Origin: Niveibacterium sp. 24ML
GTDB lineage: Bacteria > Pseudomonadota > Gammaproteobacteria > Burkholderiales > Rhodocyclaceae
Length of the DNA: 64,000 nucleotides
Reading direction: 5' to 3'
Assembly: GCF_026586805.1 (NCBI RefSeq)
Contig: NZ_JAPFHA010000005.1
Span: 124,001 to 188,000 of the forward strand
Made by a program: the position numbers and the translations under genes. Under the pieces are notes generated by a model. It saw only the letters and a program-made list of their open reading frames with translations. It had not been told where the DNA came from and searched no databases. Shown one piece after another: positions 8,969-20,698 of the stretch (position 1 is its first letter; the number at the start of each line of letters is the position of its first letter).

Positions 8969-9531
8969 CGCCGCTTCTCCGTTTGCAGATCGCGCCAGGC
9001 CAGCGCGATGCCGCAAGGCGCGGCCACGGCCAGCACCGCAAGCAGTGGCAGGCGCAGCCAGGCAATGGCGACAAAGGTGGCCGCTGCCAGCAGGCGTGAC
9101 CACCACGCGGGTTCGAGTTTCTGTGCAAGCTTTGCCCCGGTGGCCAGGATCAGCCCTGCGGCGGCCGCCGCTACCGTGGTCAGCACCCCTTGCAGCCAAG
9201 GTACCGCTGCAAAGTGGCGCCAGCCTTCGGCAAGCAGAAGCACGATGAACAATGGTGCGAGCAGGAGGCCCGAGGCCGCTGCCAGGGCGCCGCGCCAACC
9301 CGCGCAACGCGCACCGAACACCACCGAGAGGTTCACGATGTTCGGCCCCGGCAGCAGCTGGCCCAGCGAGAGCAATTCGGTAAAGCCGCGGTCGTCGAGC
9401 CAATGCCGTTCATCCACCAGCATCCGGCGCGCCCACGGCAGCACGCCCCCAAAGCCGCGCATGCCAACGCTGAAGAAAGCCGCAAAAAGGGCCGCGCAGC
9501 GCGGGTGCGGATTGAGGGTCACGGTGTCCAT
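8965..9531 (-). CDS. Chromate transporter ChrA family, first half-size subunit
   Basis: Inner-membrane CHR half-domain protein of 188 residues. The conserved MRGFGGVLPWARRMLVDE, SLGQLLPGPNIVNLSVVFG and the following GWRGALAAASGLLLAP are the hallmarks of the N-terminal half of long ChrA proteins. Together with the next gene it forms a split ChrA pair, a recognised short-chain CHR organisation. Several hydrophobic helices fill the rest. The pair is probably transcribed alone; the ankyrin gene upstream is on the same strand 60 bp away and could be co-transcribed. Confidence 0.85.
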   Translation of the reverse strand: MDTVTLNPHPRCAALFAAFFSVGMRGFGGVLPWARRMLVDERHWLDDRGFTELLSLGQLLPGPNIVNLSVVFGARCAGWRGALAAASGLLLAPLFIVLLLAEGWRHFAAVPWLQGVLTTVAAAAAGLILATGAKLAQKLEPAWWSRLLAAATFVAIAWLRLPLLAVLAVAAPCGIALAWRDLQTEKRR

Positions 9532-9591
9532 GCCCGCAGTGTACGGCGGGCGATGTGCGGGCGGCGAGTGCTGCCGGGCCGTCGCGCCGCT

Positions 9592-10281
9592 TCAGGCCTG
9601 CATCGTGAGCGGCACGGCGCCGTGCGCGCGCAGGGTAGTGGCGGCCTGGTGCTGGCCCTGCTGCACGGCGCGGCCCAGCGGTGTGAAGTCGCGCTTATCG
9701 GCCAGCGCGGGGTCGGCGCCGGCGGCGAGCAGGGTTTCGACGATCGCGACATGCCCGTACATCGCGGCTTCATGCAGCGGTGTCCAGCCGTTCGAGCAGG
9801 CGGCATTGACGTCGGCCCCGGCGGCGATCAGGTGGCTGACGACGATGCCGTGGCCGTTGCGCGCGGCCCAGTTGAGCGGGCTGGAGCGATAGACGTTGCG
9901 CGCATTCACATTGGCGCCGGCGGCAATGAACAGGCTCACCAGGCAGTCATGCCCGTCGCCGGCGGCCCAGAACAGCGCGGTGCTGCGCTCGGCGTCGGTG
10001 GCATCCACCGGTGCGCCGGCATCGAGCAGGTGGCGGGCGATGGTTTCGTAACCGTGGCAGGCGGCGCTGTGCAGGGCACACCGGCCGAAGCGGTCGGCGA
10101 TGTCGAGCCGCGCGCCGGCGTGCAGCAGTAGCGTCACCAATTCATCGCGGCCCGCCTCGGTGGCCAGATGCAGGCAGCTGTGGCGGTCGTCGTCGAGTGC
10201 ATTGACGTCTTCGCCGGCGGCGAGCGAGCGCTGCGCTGCTGCGGTGTTGCCGCGCGAGGCGGCGTCGTGCAGGGCTGTCAT
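9592..10281 (-). CDS. Ankyrin-repeat protein
   Basis: Protein-interaction scaffold of 229 residues built almost wholly of about seven ankyrin repeats of 33 residues. Typical cores are seen, such as GRCALHSAACHGYETIARHLLDAG, NGWTPLHEAAMYGHVAIVETLL and AGADPALADKRDFTPLG. No signal peptide is seen, so it is likely cytoplasmic. The ATG at 10281 is preferred because the first repeat (TALHDAASRGN) begins there; an in-frame upstream start at 10335 adds a non-repeat tail. Partner and role are unknown. Bacterial ankyrin proteins sometimes pair with catalase, but katG here is 38 kb away. Confidence 0.82.
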   Translation of the reverse strand: MTALHDAASRGNTAAAQRSLAAGEDVNALDDDRHSCLHLATEAGRDELVTLLLHAGARLDIADRFGRCALHSAACHGYETIARHLLDAGAPVDATDAERSTALFWAAGDGHDCLVSLFIAAGANVNARNVYRSSPLNWAARNGHGIVVSHLIAAGADVNAACSNGWTPLHEAAMYGHVAIVETLLAAGADPALADKRDFTPLGRAVQQGQHQAATTLRAHGAVPLTMQA

Positions 10282-10423
10282 GGAGCGACCTCGTTCAATC
10301 TGTTCTCGGGCGGATGGCCTTGCGAACCCTGCCATGGCCAGATGACATTACCCGGCGAGCGGACGCCGATTGCCTTGCGCTGTCGCAAGAACTCAGCGGT
10401 GCGCCACGAAATGCCGCGGCAAA

Positions 10424-10453
10424 GCAAAAGCCCGGCGCTGGGCCGGGCTTTGC
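10424..10453 (-). terminator. Rho-independent terminator of the ferredoxin reductase gene
   Basis: A 10-bp perfect stem, AAAGCCCGGC/GCCGGGCTTT, lies 20 bp after the stop codon. On the minus strand it is followed by a T-rich tract (TTTTGCTTT). Confidence 0.8.
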
Positions 10454-10470
10454 GGGGAGCTGGAATCGCC

Positions 10471-11247
10471 TTACTTTTCGACGAAGGCGTGTTCGATCAC
10501 GTAGTCGCCGGGTTCGCCGATGCGGCGCGACATCTTGAAGCCGCGCCGGTCGAGCAGTTCGCGTGAATCCTTGAGCATCGCCGAGCTGCCGCAGATCATC
10601 ACGCGGTCCACCGCCGGGTCCAGCGGCGGCAGGCCGATGTCCTCGAATAGCTTGCCGGACTCGATCAGATCGGTCAGGCGGCCCTGGTTGCGGTAGGGCT
10701 CGCGGGTCACGGTCGGGTAGTAGATCAGCTTCTCGCTCACCGCCTCACCGAGGAACTCGTGCTGCGGCAACTCGTGGGTGATGTAATGCTCGTAGGCCAG
10801 CTCGGACACCGTGCGCACGCCGTGGATCAGCACCACCTTTTCGAACTTGTCGTACACATCCAGATCGCGGATCACGCTCATGAAGGGCGCCAGCCCGGTG
10901 CCGGTGGAAAACAGGTAGAGGTGCTTGCCCGGCAGCAGATCGTGCAGTACCAGCGTGCCGGTCGGCTTGCGCGACACCAGCACGTCGTCGCCGGGCTGGA
11001 TCTGTTGAAGGCGCGAGGTGAGCGGGCCGTTGGGCAACTTGATGCTGAAGAATTCCAGGCTCTCTTCGTAGTTGGCGCTGGCGATCGAGTAGGCGCGGGT
11101 GAGCGGGCGGCCGTCGATTTCCAGCCCCATCATCACGAACTGGCCGTTCTCGTAGCGCAGCGCGCGGTCGCGCGTGGTCGTGAACGAGAACAGCGAGTCA
11201 TTCCAGTGATGAACGCTGAGCACTATTTCAGTGATGTAGGCCGCCAT
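10471..11247 (-). CDS. fpr: Ferredoxin/flavodoxin--NADP+ reductase
   Basis: FAD enzyme passing electrons between NADPH and ferredoxin or flavodoxin, often part of oxidative-stress defence. The 258 residues equal the length of the Azotobacter-type enzyme. The FAD-binding motif RAYSIAS (in PLTRAYSIASANYEESLEF) and the NADP domain with FSTGTGLAPFMSVIRD and MICGSSAMLKD are present; the C-terminus VIEHAFVEK matches the family's bacterial subgroup. The start at 11247 is set by family length; a TTG at 11262 in frame is possible, and neither has a good ribosome site. A terminator follows. Confidence 0.9.
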   Translation of the reverse strand: MAAYITEIVLSVHHWNDSLFSFTTTRDRALRYENGQFVMMGLEIDGRPLTRAYSIASANYEESLEFFSIKLPNGPLTSRLQQIQPGDDVLVSRKPTGTLVLHDLLPGKHLYLFSTGTGLAPFMSVIRDLDVYDKFEKVVLIHGVRTVSELAYEHYITHELPQHEFLGEAVSEKLIYYPTVTREPYRNQGRLTDLIESGKLFEDIGLPPLDPAVDRVMICGSSAMLKDSRELLDRRGFKMSRRIGEPGDYVIEHAFVEK

Positions 11248-11418
11248 GGTCGTAAAGGGCAAGGGATTCGGAAGGCCCGGATTTTACGGCTGCCCTGCTG
11301 TGCGCAAGGGCATAAGCCGGCATAAGATGCGACAAAAAAGTAATAAACAAAGCCATTGATAGCTGTATGGGTAATAAAGCGGCGCGGCCCGGCGATGGGC
11401 GGCGAGGAGACTGACACC

Positions 11419-11766
11419 ATGGATTCGTCGCGCTTTGCGCAAACCCCGCAGCCGCCTTACTGGGCGGTGATCTTCAGCAACCAGCGCAGCGATGCCGATG
11501 GTGGCTACGGCGAGATGGCCGAACGCATGGTGACGCTGGCCGCGCAGCAGCCCGGCTTTCTCGGCATGGAGAGCACACGCGATGCGGCCGGCTTCGGCAT
11601 CACCGTGTCGTACTGGGCGAGTGAGGCGGACATCGCGGCCTGGAAGGCCAACGCCGAACATCAGGTGGCCCGCCAGCTGGGGCGCGCCCAGTGGTACGCC
11701 GGCTTTGAACTGCGCGTCGCGCGGGTCGAACGGGCCTATGCGATGCGCAAGCCCGAAGCCACCTAG
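11419..11766 (+). CDS. Antibiotic-biosynthesis-monooxygenase (ABM) domain protein
   Basis: Small alpha/beta ferredoxin-fold protein of 115 residues, probably a dimer. YWAVIFSNQRSD opens the first strand, and MVTLAAQQPGFLGMESTRDAAG and ITVSYWASEADIAAWKANAEHQVARQ are typical of ABM proteins, whose members range from heme-degrading to uncharacterised. GGCGAGGAGA lies 8 nt before the ATG and fixes the start. Its TAG stop uses the TA at the left boundary of the 145-bp repeat element plus that element's first G, so the element's insertion sets the gene's end. Confidence 0.8.
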   Translation: MDSSRFAQTPQPPYWAVIFSNQRSDADGGYGEMAERMVTLAAQQPGFLGMESTRDAAGFGITVSYWASEADIAAWKANAEHQVARQLGRAQWYAGFELRVARVERAYAMRKPEAT

Positions 11767-11910
11767 GGAAGGCCTGAATAAGTGGCTGCGACGGCGCATC
11801 GCTGCGTTGCGGCGTGCTCGCTCCCGCGCCTATCCCTTTGATATGTCTTGGTCGCTGCGCGCGCCGCGCCTTGCGCTGCATCCCTCTCGCTCACTTATTC
11901 AGACCTTCCC
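11766..11910. repeat. 145-bp MITE-like element, copy A
   Basis: The element begins GGGAAGGCCTGAATAAGTG and ends with the near-perfect reverse complement (18 of 19). It is nearly identical to the copies at 39182 and 61194. TA precedes the left end at 11764-11765; the right flank is TG, so the presumed TA duplication has decayed or the boundary shifted. It lies between two convergent genes and supplies the end of both. It has no transposase and no credible coding capacity. Confidence 0.85.
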
Positions 11911-13148
11911 TGGCGTTTGAGGCGCTGCTCGCGCCGCACATCGATCCGGTAGAGCTTCCACGCCGCCCAGCCAAGGAAGGCCAGCACGAAGGAAGCGCAG
12001 CTCAGCCCCGCGACGCTCGCCATCGCAATCGGCGCGATCACGCCGGCAACGATGGCGTTCGACAGGCTCGCGAGGCAGGCTTGCAGCGACGACGCCATGC
12101 CCAGCCGCTGCGGAAAGCGGTCGAGCACCAGCAGCGTCACGCACGGTGCCAGCAACGACCAGCCAAAACCGATCAGCCCCACCGGCAGGATCGCCGACAC
12201 CACCGAGGCCGGCAGCCACAGGTGGTAGAGCGTGTTGGCGAGCGAGACCACCAGCAGGATGCCGAAGCCGATGCGCACCTGGCGTTCGCGCGGGATCTTG
12301 CCGGCCAGGCGGCCACTGGCCCAGGCGCCGCCCATGATGCCGCTGATGCCCCAGCAGAAGAGCCAGAAGAACTGGGTCGGCGCCAGGTTCAGGTGGTGCC
12401 CCAGCAGCATCGGCGCCGACAGGATGAACACGAACATCGCGTTGAAGGGCACGCCGGAAGCCAGCGTCAGCAGCAGGAAACGGTAGTCCGACACCACCTG
12501 CCAGTAGCCGCGCGACAGCGCCACCGGGGTGAAGGGCTGGCGCCGCGCGGGCGGCAAGGTTTCCGGCAAGGTACGGGCAGCCAGCGCGAAGATCGCCACC
12601 GCCACCAGCGCGAGAAACCAGAAGATCGAGCGCCAGCCCAGCCATGCGAAGAGCCAGCCACCGATGATCGGCGCAATCGCCGGCGCAACGCCGAAGAACA
12701 GCGTGATCTGGCTCATCAGCTTCTGCGCGTGGTGGGCGGCGAACAGATCGCGCACGATCGCGCGGCCGACCACGATGCCGGCGCCGCAGCTCATGCCCTG
12801 CAGCACGCGGCCGCCGATCAGCACCCCCACATGCGAAGCGGTGGCGCACACCACGCTGGCAAGGGCGAACACCGCCACCCCCACCAGCACGACCGGCCGG
12901 CGGCCGTAGCTGTCAGACAGTGCGCCGTGGAACAGCATCATTACGGAAAAGCCGAGCAGGTAACCCGAGAGGGTTTGCTGCAGGTGCACCGGCGTGGTGG
13001 CCAGGCCCTGCGCGATGCCCTCGAAGGCCGGCAGGTAGGTGTCGATGGCGAAGGGGCCGAGCATGGCCAGCGTGGCCAGCAAGGCGGCGAGCACCCAGCG
13101 CGGCTGGTGCCAGGTGACGGCGGGGACGAATTCAGGGGGCTGAGGCAT
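11895..13148 (-). CDS. Bcr/CflA-family multidrug efflux transporter (MFS)
   Basis: Proton-driven drug exporter of the inner membrane, 417 residues with twelve predicted helices. The first helix pair has LAMLGPFAIDTYLPAF, the signature of DHA1 Bcr/CflA pumps, followed by the MFS loop GALSDSYGRRPVVLVG and helix 4-5 motif GRVLQGMSCGAGIVVGRAIVRD. The ATG at 13148 gives the usual length; upstream in-frame extension into the peptidase gene is spurious. The final residues GRSE and the TAA stop are encoded by the terminal inverted repeat of MITE copy A, so the original C-terminus may have been different. Confidence 0.88.
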   Translation of the reverse strand: MPQPPEFVPAVTWHQPRWVLAALLATLAMLGPFAIDTYLPAFEGIAQGLATTPVHLQQTLSGYLLGFSVMMLFHGALSDSYGRRPVVLVGVAVFALASVVCATASHVGVLIGGRVLQGMSCGAGIVVGRAIVRDLFAAHHAQKLMSQITLFFGVAPAIAPIIGGWLFAWLGWRSIFWFLALVAVAIFALAARTLPETLPPARRQPFTPVALSRGYWQVVSDYRFLLLTLASGVPFNAMFVFILSAPMLLGHHLNLAPTQFFWLFCWGISGIMGGAWASGRLAGKIPRERQVRIGFGILLVVSLANTLYHLWLPASVVSAILPVGLIGFGWSLLAPCVTLLVLDRFPQRLGMASSLQACLASLSNAIVAGVIAPIAMASVAGLSCASFVLAFLGWAAWKLYRIDVRREQRLKRQGRSE

Positions 13149-13195
13149 GGGGGCAGGATCAATGACAGGGAAGGGGGCTTGCGGTGGAGGCGCGC

Positions 13196-14593
13196 TCAGC
13201 GGGCCACCCCGGCGAAGCTGGCGATGCTTTCGTTGCCGTCGCGGTCCACCGCAATGACGCCGAACTGGTAGTTGTCTTTCGAGAGGCCCTTGAGCGTGAC
13301 CCGCGTGTCGCGCCCGACCTCGCGCTGCGCTTGCCACACCGCCGAGGTGGTTTCGCGCCACACCACCCGGTAGCCGGCAAGGTCGGCCTCAGTGTTAGCG
13401 GCCCAAGACAGTGCCGTGTCGTTGCTCAGCGCAGCGGTGTCCATCACCACCTGCTGCGGGGCGGCCGGTGCACGGGCGAGGCTGGTCAGCGCGGCAGCGT
13501 TGGCACGGGTGACGCGCGCAACGTACTCGAAGTCGACGTACTCGGGCAGATCGCCGAAGGCGTGATCGCCCTCGGTGCGCAGATCCTGGTGCTGGTGCCG
13601 GAAGTCTTCCACCGGCTCGGTGAAGCGCACGGCGGCAAAGCCCCGCTCAAGGAAGGGCAGGTGGTCGCCGCCACGCAGGAAGCGGTCGCGCCGCGCCACC
13701 AGTTGCACGGTGAAGTCCGGCTGCCAGCGTTCGGCGCTGCGCTTGATCGCCCGCGCAAACTGGTGGGTAGGCGTGTCGTGCTCGCCGCCGGTCAAGGCAA
13801 TGCGTGTGAGCGCCTCGCGTGCGGCCAGCGCGAACTTGTCTTCGCCGGGCTGGTTGCGTTGGTCGGCCAGCACCCGCTTGATCATCGGCGTGAGGCCGTC
13901 GGCAAACAGGCGCACCGTTTGCTCGCGGCGCACGCCATCGTCGCCAAGCGGGCTGCCGATGATGTCGTTGGTGATCATGCCCTCGATCCGCTCGCCGGCT
14001 GCCGCGGCATCGCGCGCGAAGCGGTCGGCGCCGAGCAGGCCTTGTTCCTCGCCCGCCACCGCAAGGAAAACCAGCGTCGCGTCGGTCGGCTGATCGGCCA
14101 TTGCGCAGGCCATGGCCATCACCGCCGCGGTGCCCGAGGCATCGTCGTTGGCGCCGGGCGCATCGGAGCGGGCGTCCATCACATCGCTCGCGCGGGAATC
14201 GTAGTGCCCGCTCACGACGAAGATGCGGGCGCGGGCGGCCGGGTCCAGGCCCGGCAAGGTGGCGACGACGTTCACGATTTCGGTGGCTTTGTCGATGCGG
14301 CGCCCGGCCGGTTCGACGTGGCTCTGAAAGCGGACCTTCAGGCGCCCCTTGCGGGCGGCGTTGCAGGCCTCCAGCTCGCGCTTGATCCAGCGCCGCGCAG
14401 CGCCGATGCCGCGGGTGTCCGACGCGGTTTCACTCATCGTGTGGCGGGTGCCGAAGGCGGCTAGCGTTCGCACGTGGGCTTCGATGTCCTGAGCGCGGAT
14501 GCGGTCCAGCACGGTACGGACGACGGCATCGTCAGCCAGGGCGATCATGGGGGCGGCTGCGATCAGCAGCGCCGCAAGGCGGGGCAGTTTCAC
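13196..14593 (-). CDS. Secreted M28-family zinc aminopeptidase with C-terminal FnIII-like domain
   Basis: Exported metallopeptidase of 465 residues. A signal peptide ends near ALA-DD (residue 20). The di-zinc site is complete: His130 (SGHYDS), bridging Asp150 (GANDDASG), the catalytic Glu pair 182-183 (GEEQGLLG), Asp210 (TNDIIG) and His311 (GGDHLPFLERGF). Residues about 375-465 form a fibronectin-III-like domain (LSWAANTEADLAGYRVVWRE). The start is GTG at 14593, with AAGGA about 10 nt upstream. It lies 38 bp after the CobW gene and 47 bp before the MFS gene, so the three may form one transcript. Confidence 0.87.
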   Translation of the reverse strand: MKLPRLAALLIAAAPMIALADDAVVRTVLDRIRAQDIEAHVRTLAAFGTRHTMSETASDTRGIGAARRWIKRELEACNAARKGRLKVRFQSHVEPAGRRIDKATEIVNVVATLPGLDPAARARIFVVSGHYDSRASDVMDARSDAPGANDDASGTAAVMAMACAMADQPTDATLVFLAVAGEEQGLLGADRFARDAAAAGERIEGMITNDIIGSPLGDDGVRREQTVRLFADGLTPMIKRVLADQRNQPGEDKFALAAREALTRIALTGGEHDTPTHQFARAIKRSAERWQPDFTVQLVARRDRFLRGGDHLPFLERGFAAVRFTEPVEDFRHQHQDLRTEGDHAFGDLPEYVDFEYVARVTRANAAALTSLARAPAAPQQVVMDTAALSNDTALSWAANTEADLAGYRVVWRETTSAVWQAQREVGRDTRVTLKGLSKDNYQFGVIAVDRDGNESIASFAGVAR

Positions 14594-14631
14594 GGGGGCG
14601 GTTTCCTTGTGGGAAGCCGCAAGGATAAGCC

Positions 14632-15672
<1,041 letters not shown>

Positions 15673-15782
15673 GCGCCCGATTCTAAGCAAAGCGGCCCGC
15701 GCCTGCCGCACGGCGCCGGCCGCTGGCGCGGCGGGGCGCGGTCTGATTCAATCGCGGCTCGGTTTCCTGGGGTGTTTCAGTG

Positions 15783-16589
15783 ATGCGGCGCGTGTTCTTG
15801 ATGATGGTGCTTCTGGGCGGTACGGGCTGTGCCACACAGGTGGCGAAAGACCCGATTGCGGCCGTCAAGCCGGGCGGCGAGAAGCCGATCGCCTTCCAGC
15901 ATTCGATCTTGTCCGGGCACGACGCCGCGGTGCTGGTGGGGGCCGAGCATCTGCGCGTCGGCGACATCCTGCTGTCGGCGGCCAAAGGGCTGACGTCGGC
16001 GGGCATCCGTTTGTTCACGCTGGCGCCGGTCAGCCATGCCGCGCTGTACATCGGTGGCGATCAGGTGGCCGAAGCGGTGGGCGACGGGGTGCGCGTGCGC
16101 TCGCTGCAAGCGGTGATCGACGAGGAGTCGATGGTCGCGGCTTTCCGCAATCCGCGGGTCGATGAGGCCAGCGGCGAGCGTATCCGCGACTTCGCCCAGG
16201 CCAGGGTGGGCGGCCAGTACAACTATGTTGGCGTGCTGATGCAGGCGCCGTTCACCATCGAACGGCGTTTGTGCGAGCTGCCGATGGTGTCGGAAACCTT
16301 GCGCGATGCCTGCATCCAGGGCATTGCAAGCGTCCAGCTGGGCAGGCGCGCGGTGCGCGACGACCGCTTCTTCTGCTCGCAGCTGGTGCTCGAAGCCTAC
16401 CGGCAGGCCGGCGTGCCGCTCACGCGTGCCGAGCCAGCCTGGATTTCACCGGCGGACATCCTGCACATGCGCGAAGGCGACGTGTCATCGGTGCAGATCG
16501 AGCAGCCGCTCAGCTATGTCGGGCACCTGAAGCTGCCGGACGCCCCGCTGCCGCAGGGCGAGGCATCGCGCCCGGCCGCCGGCGGCTAA
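15783..16589 (+). CDS. Permuted NlpC/P60-type cysteine hydrolase lipoprotein (YiiX/YaeF-like)
   Basis: Envelope lipoprotein with a papain-like fold, 268 residues. The signal peptide ends in GGTGC, with Cys16 as the lipidated residue. The order of active residues is permuted: His85 in VSHAALYI comes first and Cys198 in RFFCSQLVLEAY later, as in the YiiX/YaeF/LRAT-like branch. This branch is proposed to cleave amide or acyl bonds in peptidoglycan or lipids. It lies divergent from the CobW gene. GTG at 15780 directly before the ATG is an alternative start. The substrate is unknown. Confidence 0.82.
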   Translation: MRRVFLMMVLLGGTGCATQVAKDPIAAVKPGGEKPIAFQHSILSGHDAAVLVGAEHLRVGDILLSAAKGLTSAGIRLFTLAPVSHAALYIGGDQVAEAVGDGVRVRSLQAVIDEESMVAAFRNPRVDEASGERIRDFAQARVGGQYNYVGVLMQAPFTIERRLCELPMVSETLRDACIQGIASVQLGRRAVRDDRFFCSQLVLEAYRQAGVPLTRAEPAWISPADILHMREGDVSSVQIEQPLSYVGHLKLPDAPLPQGEASRPAAGG

Positions 16590-16641
16590 GGCGCGCCGGC
16601 CAATTGCATCCAGGGCGCCTGCCGCGGCGCCCGCTGGCGCA

Positions 16642-17379
16642 TCACTCCGCCTCGACCAGCTGCAATTCAATCGTCTGGGCGACCACCTGCCCGGGCGGGG
16701 TGTATCGCCATTGCTTGACGGCGTCGAGCACCGGCTGACGCAGCGCCGAGTTGCTGGCCTTGAGCACTTCGGCGTCGGCTACGCTGCCGTCGGCGGCAAT
16801 GTTGAAACGCACGGTCGCGCTTTGCGCACCCTGGAGGCGCCGCCGGGTGGCGCTGCTGATGTCCGGTTCGACCATGCTGACCAGCTTGGGCGGCGCAAGC
16901 ACCGCAGCGGCGATCACGGGGGCTGCTGCCGCCGGCGCCGGTTCTGCTGGCGCTCCCGTTTTGGCGAGCGGCAGCGGCTCGGGCGCTGCGGGCGTTGCGC
17001 TGGCGGGGGGCTCGACCGGTTTGGGCGTGGCGGCGCCATTGCTTGCGGCGGTGGCGGGGGCGCTGGGCTTGGGTTTGGCCGCGCCCGCTGGCGGCGCTGC
17101 CGTGGGCGCCGGTTTGGCGGCGGGCGCCTTGTCCTTGCGCTCTTTCGTTGCGTCCATCTGCAGGATGAAGCGCATCGGGCCTTCGGCCTGCCGGCGCGTG
17201 GCTTCAGAGACTTCGCTCTCGCTGATGTTCAGCGGCGCCGGTTTCGCGGTCTGTGCAACAACCGGCGTTGCCGTCATCAGGGTGCCGTAAAGGCAGGTGG
17301 CGACCAGTGCGGTTTTGCCACACCCGCGCCGGGGGGCGGATAGGCCCGGCGCTGCAGTCAATCTCGTCAATCGAATCAC
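16642..17379 (-). CDS. TonB C-terminal domain protein, energy-transducer-like
   Basis: Periplasm-facing protein with a hydrophobic N-terminal segment, a long Ala/Pro/Lys linker (roughly 85-175) and a C-terminal TonB-like domain of about 75 residues containing VRFNIAADGSVADAEVLKAS and VLDAVKQWRYTPP. The linker suits spanning the periplasm. No ExbB or ExbD lies nearby, so it may serve a remote Ton complex or be an orphan TonB-like protein. The start is uncertain: GTG at 17379 precedes the hydrophobic segment, while the frame stays open to 17520. Mature length is shorter than E. coli TonB. Confidence 0.7.
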   Translation of the reverse strand: MIRLTRLTAAPGLSAPRRGCGKTALVATCLYGTLMTATPVVAQTAKPAPLNISESEVSEATRRQAEGPMRFILQMDATKERKDKAPAAKPAPTAAPPAGAAKPKPSAPATAASNGAATPKPVEPPASATPAAPEPLPLAKTGAPAEPAPAAAAPVIAAAVLAPPKLVSMVEPDISSATRRRLQGAQSATVRFNIAADGSVADAEVLKASNSALRQPVLDAVKQWRYTPPGQVVAQTIELQLVEAE

Positions 17380-17770
17380 TCCCCAGAAGTCGCGTGGATG
17401 CTGGCGCGCCGCCCCGTGGTACTCGTGGCACCGGCAGCTTGCCCTGAAAATTCGATAGCAGCAAAAAATACGCCAAATCTGTCGATCCGCCGCAAAGGGG
17501 TTCAGTTCCCCGTTCGGCATCCATCACGCACGACGGCCTAGTCCTTGTCCGGGCAAGGCTTTGTTCGGGCGGGGCCGCATTGTGGCCCGTGTCTTCGGCG
17601 CTGTTCAACATGCACCGCGTCATTGCTGCGTCGCGCCGGGCCGAGGCATCGGCGCACCGCGACAGTGCGCGGCGTACCGGTGCGGCGCACTGTTGACCGC
17701 ACGGCTGTGCAGCGCCCGCGCGGCAGTGCAACAATCTGCTTGATGTGTGCGTCGTGAAGGAGGGCAGGTC
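17380..17770. other. Intergenic region between divergent genes
   Basis: 391 bp separate the TonB-like gene from the next rightward gene. GC-rich inverted repeats around 17650-17690 are visible, but I could not recognise a promoter, small RNA or gene. Confidence 0.5.
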
Positions 17771-18778
17771 ATGGGATGGTTCGACTGGTTGCGCAAGGAT
17801 GCGACCCCGGAGGGCGATGAGCCGGTATCGCCGGCGCTCGTGCGTGAGGCAAGCGATTACCTGATCCGGCAGACCGATCCGAAGCTGGCGCTCTGCAGCC
17901 GTGCGCACGAGCGGCTGGTGCCGGGCATCACCGCGGCGATCCAGCACATCCGTGCCGGCATCAAGCGCCTGCCCGATGCATGCGACGGGGCGCCGGAGAA
18001 CTGGTCGCAGAGCCCCGAACTGGGCGCCTTCTTTGTCTCGCCCGATGACATGGTGCAGGCCTTCAGCCGCTCAGAGGCCCTGCAGGCCTTGTTCGAGGCG
18101 AATCCGCTGCTGGACGAGGCCTACACCGTGCTCGGCACCACGCTGATCGAAAAGCAGGGTTTCGGCATGGCGATGGCCGGCGAGATGTTGGTGCGCGATG
18201 TGCCGCAAACCAGCGTGAGCTTCACGAACCCGCGCGTGCACATCGTGGCGCTTGATCAGGAGGGCTTGCGCAAGGTGGCCGGGCGCCGCGTGTTTGAAGA
18301 GTTGGCGATGCTGGCGCTTGAACGCATCGAAGCCCAGCGCGAAGCGCGCAAGCAGCTCGGCGATGACCGCACCCTGCTTCAGGCCCGCCTGCAGATGCTG
18401 CACGGACACGGTACCGGCCTTGACGTGCATGAGGGCGATCAATCCGCCCTGCAGGCGCAGCTGGAAGCCAACAGCAAGGCGCTTGCCGCAGCCGGCGCCG
18501 GTGTCGACGTGCTCGAGCATGAGTTCAGCGTTTTGCAGGGCGTGCTGGAAGAGACGGCGTCGCTGGTTCAGATAACCGCCCGCACGATGCGGCTGACGGC
18601 GATGAATCTGCTGGTTGATGGGCCAACGACCGAGCCGGTGCGCGAGATCAACTTCCTCTACGCACGGGCCGAGCGCGAACGTCCGGTCACGCGGGCGGTG
18701 CTGCCGGTGCGCTTTCCGCGCCGCGCGATGCGCAACACCAAGATGAGTTTTGCCGACGCAAGCCGCCTGGCGATCTGA
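17771..18778 (+). CDS. Hypothetical protein, 335 residues
   Basis: I do not recognise the family. The protein is soluble and rich in Ala, Leu, Glu and Arg, with long predicted helices; residues about 185-290 look like a coiled coil (LERIEAQREARKQLG, then LQAQLEANSKALAAAGAG). It begins MGWFDWLRK and carries no signal peptide. AAGGAGGG 5 nt before the ATG is an excellent ribosome site and fixes the start. The 3' end lies 12 bp from the convergent diguanylate cyclase gene. The conserved-looking ARLQMLHGHGTGLDV is unusual. Function is open. Confidence 0.75.
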   Translation: MGWFDWLRKDATPEGDEPVSPALVREASDYLIRQTDPKLALCSRAHERLVPGITAAIQHIRAGIKRLPDACDGAPENWSQSPELGAFFVSPDDMVQAFSRSEALQALFEANPLLDEAYTVLGTTLIEKQGFGMAMAGEMLVRDVPQTSVSFTNPRVHIVALDQEGLRKVAGRRVFEELAMLALERIEAQREARKQLGDDRTLLQARLQMLHGHGTGLDVHEGDQSALQAQLEANSKALAAAGAGVDVLEHEFSVLQGVLEETASLVQITARTMRLTAMNLLVDGPTTEPVREINFLYARAERERPVTRAVLPVRFPRRAMRNTKMSFADASRLAI

Positions 18779-18790
18779 GCGCGGCGCGCT

Positions 18791-20524
<1,734 letters not shown>

Positions 20525-20698
20525 GAGGGCTTGGCCCGCGCGCGTGGGGAACCGGGCGATCCCGGCGCGAACCAAACCTTGGAGCGTAGCTTTGCGATTG
20601 TGCCAAGGAATTGCGTTGAAGCAAGGCGGCAAATGTCCCCCTTTGCCCAACATGGGGCACCTGCAGGAGGCGGTCGCGCGAATGGAGTCTGCGAAACA

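Noticed and set aside
11284-11799. Minus-strand ORF over the ABM gene and MITE copy A
   Set aside because: It is opposite a gene with a clear ribosome site and domain, and its first residues come from the MITE, appearing likewise at the copy B repeat.
17204-17947. 247-residue minus-strand ORF across the TonB-like gene start
   Set aside because: It overlaps the TonB-like coding frame and the start of the gene at 17771, with no recognisable domain.
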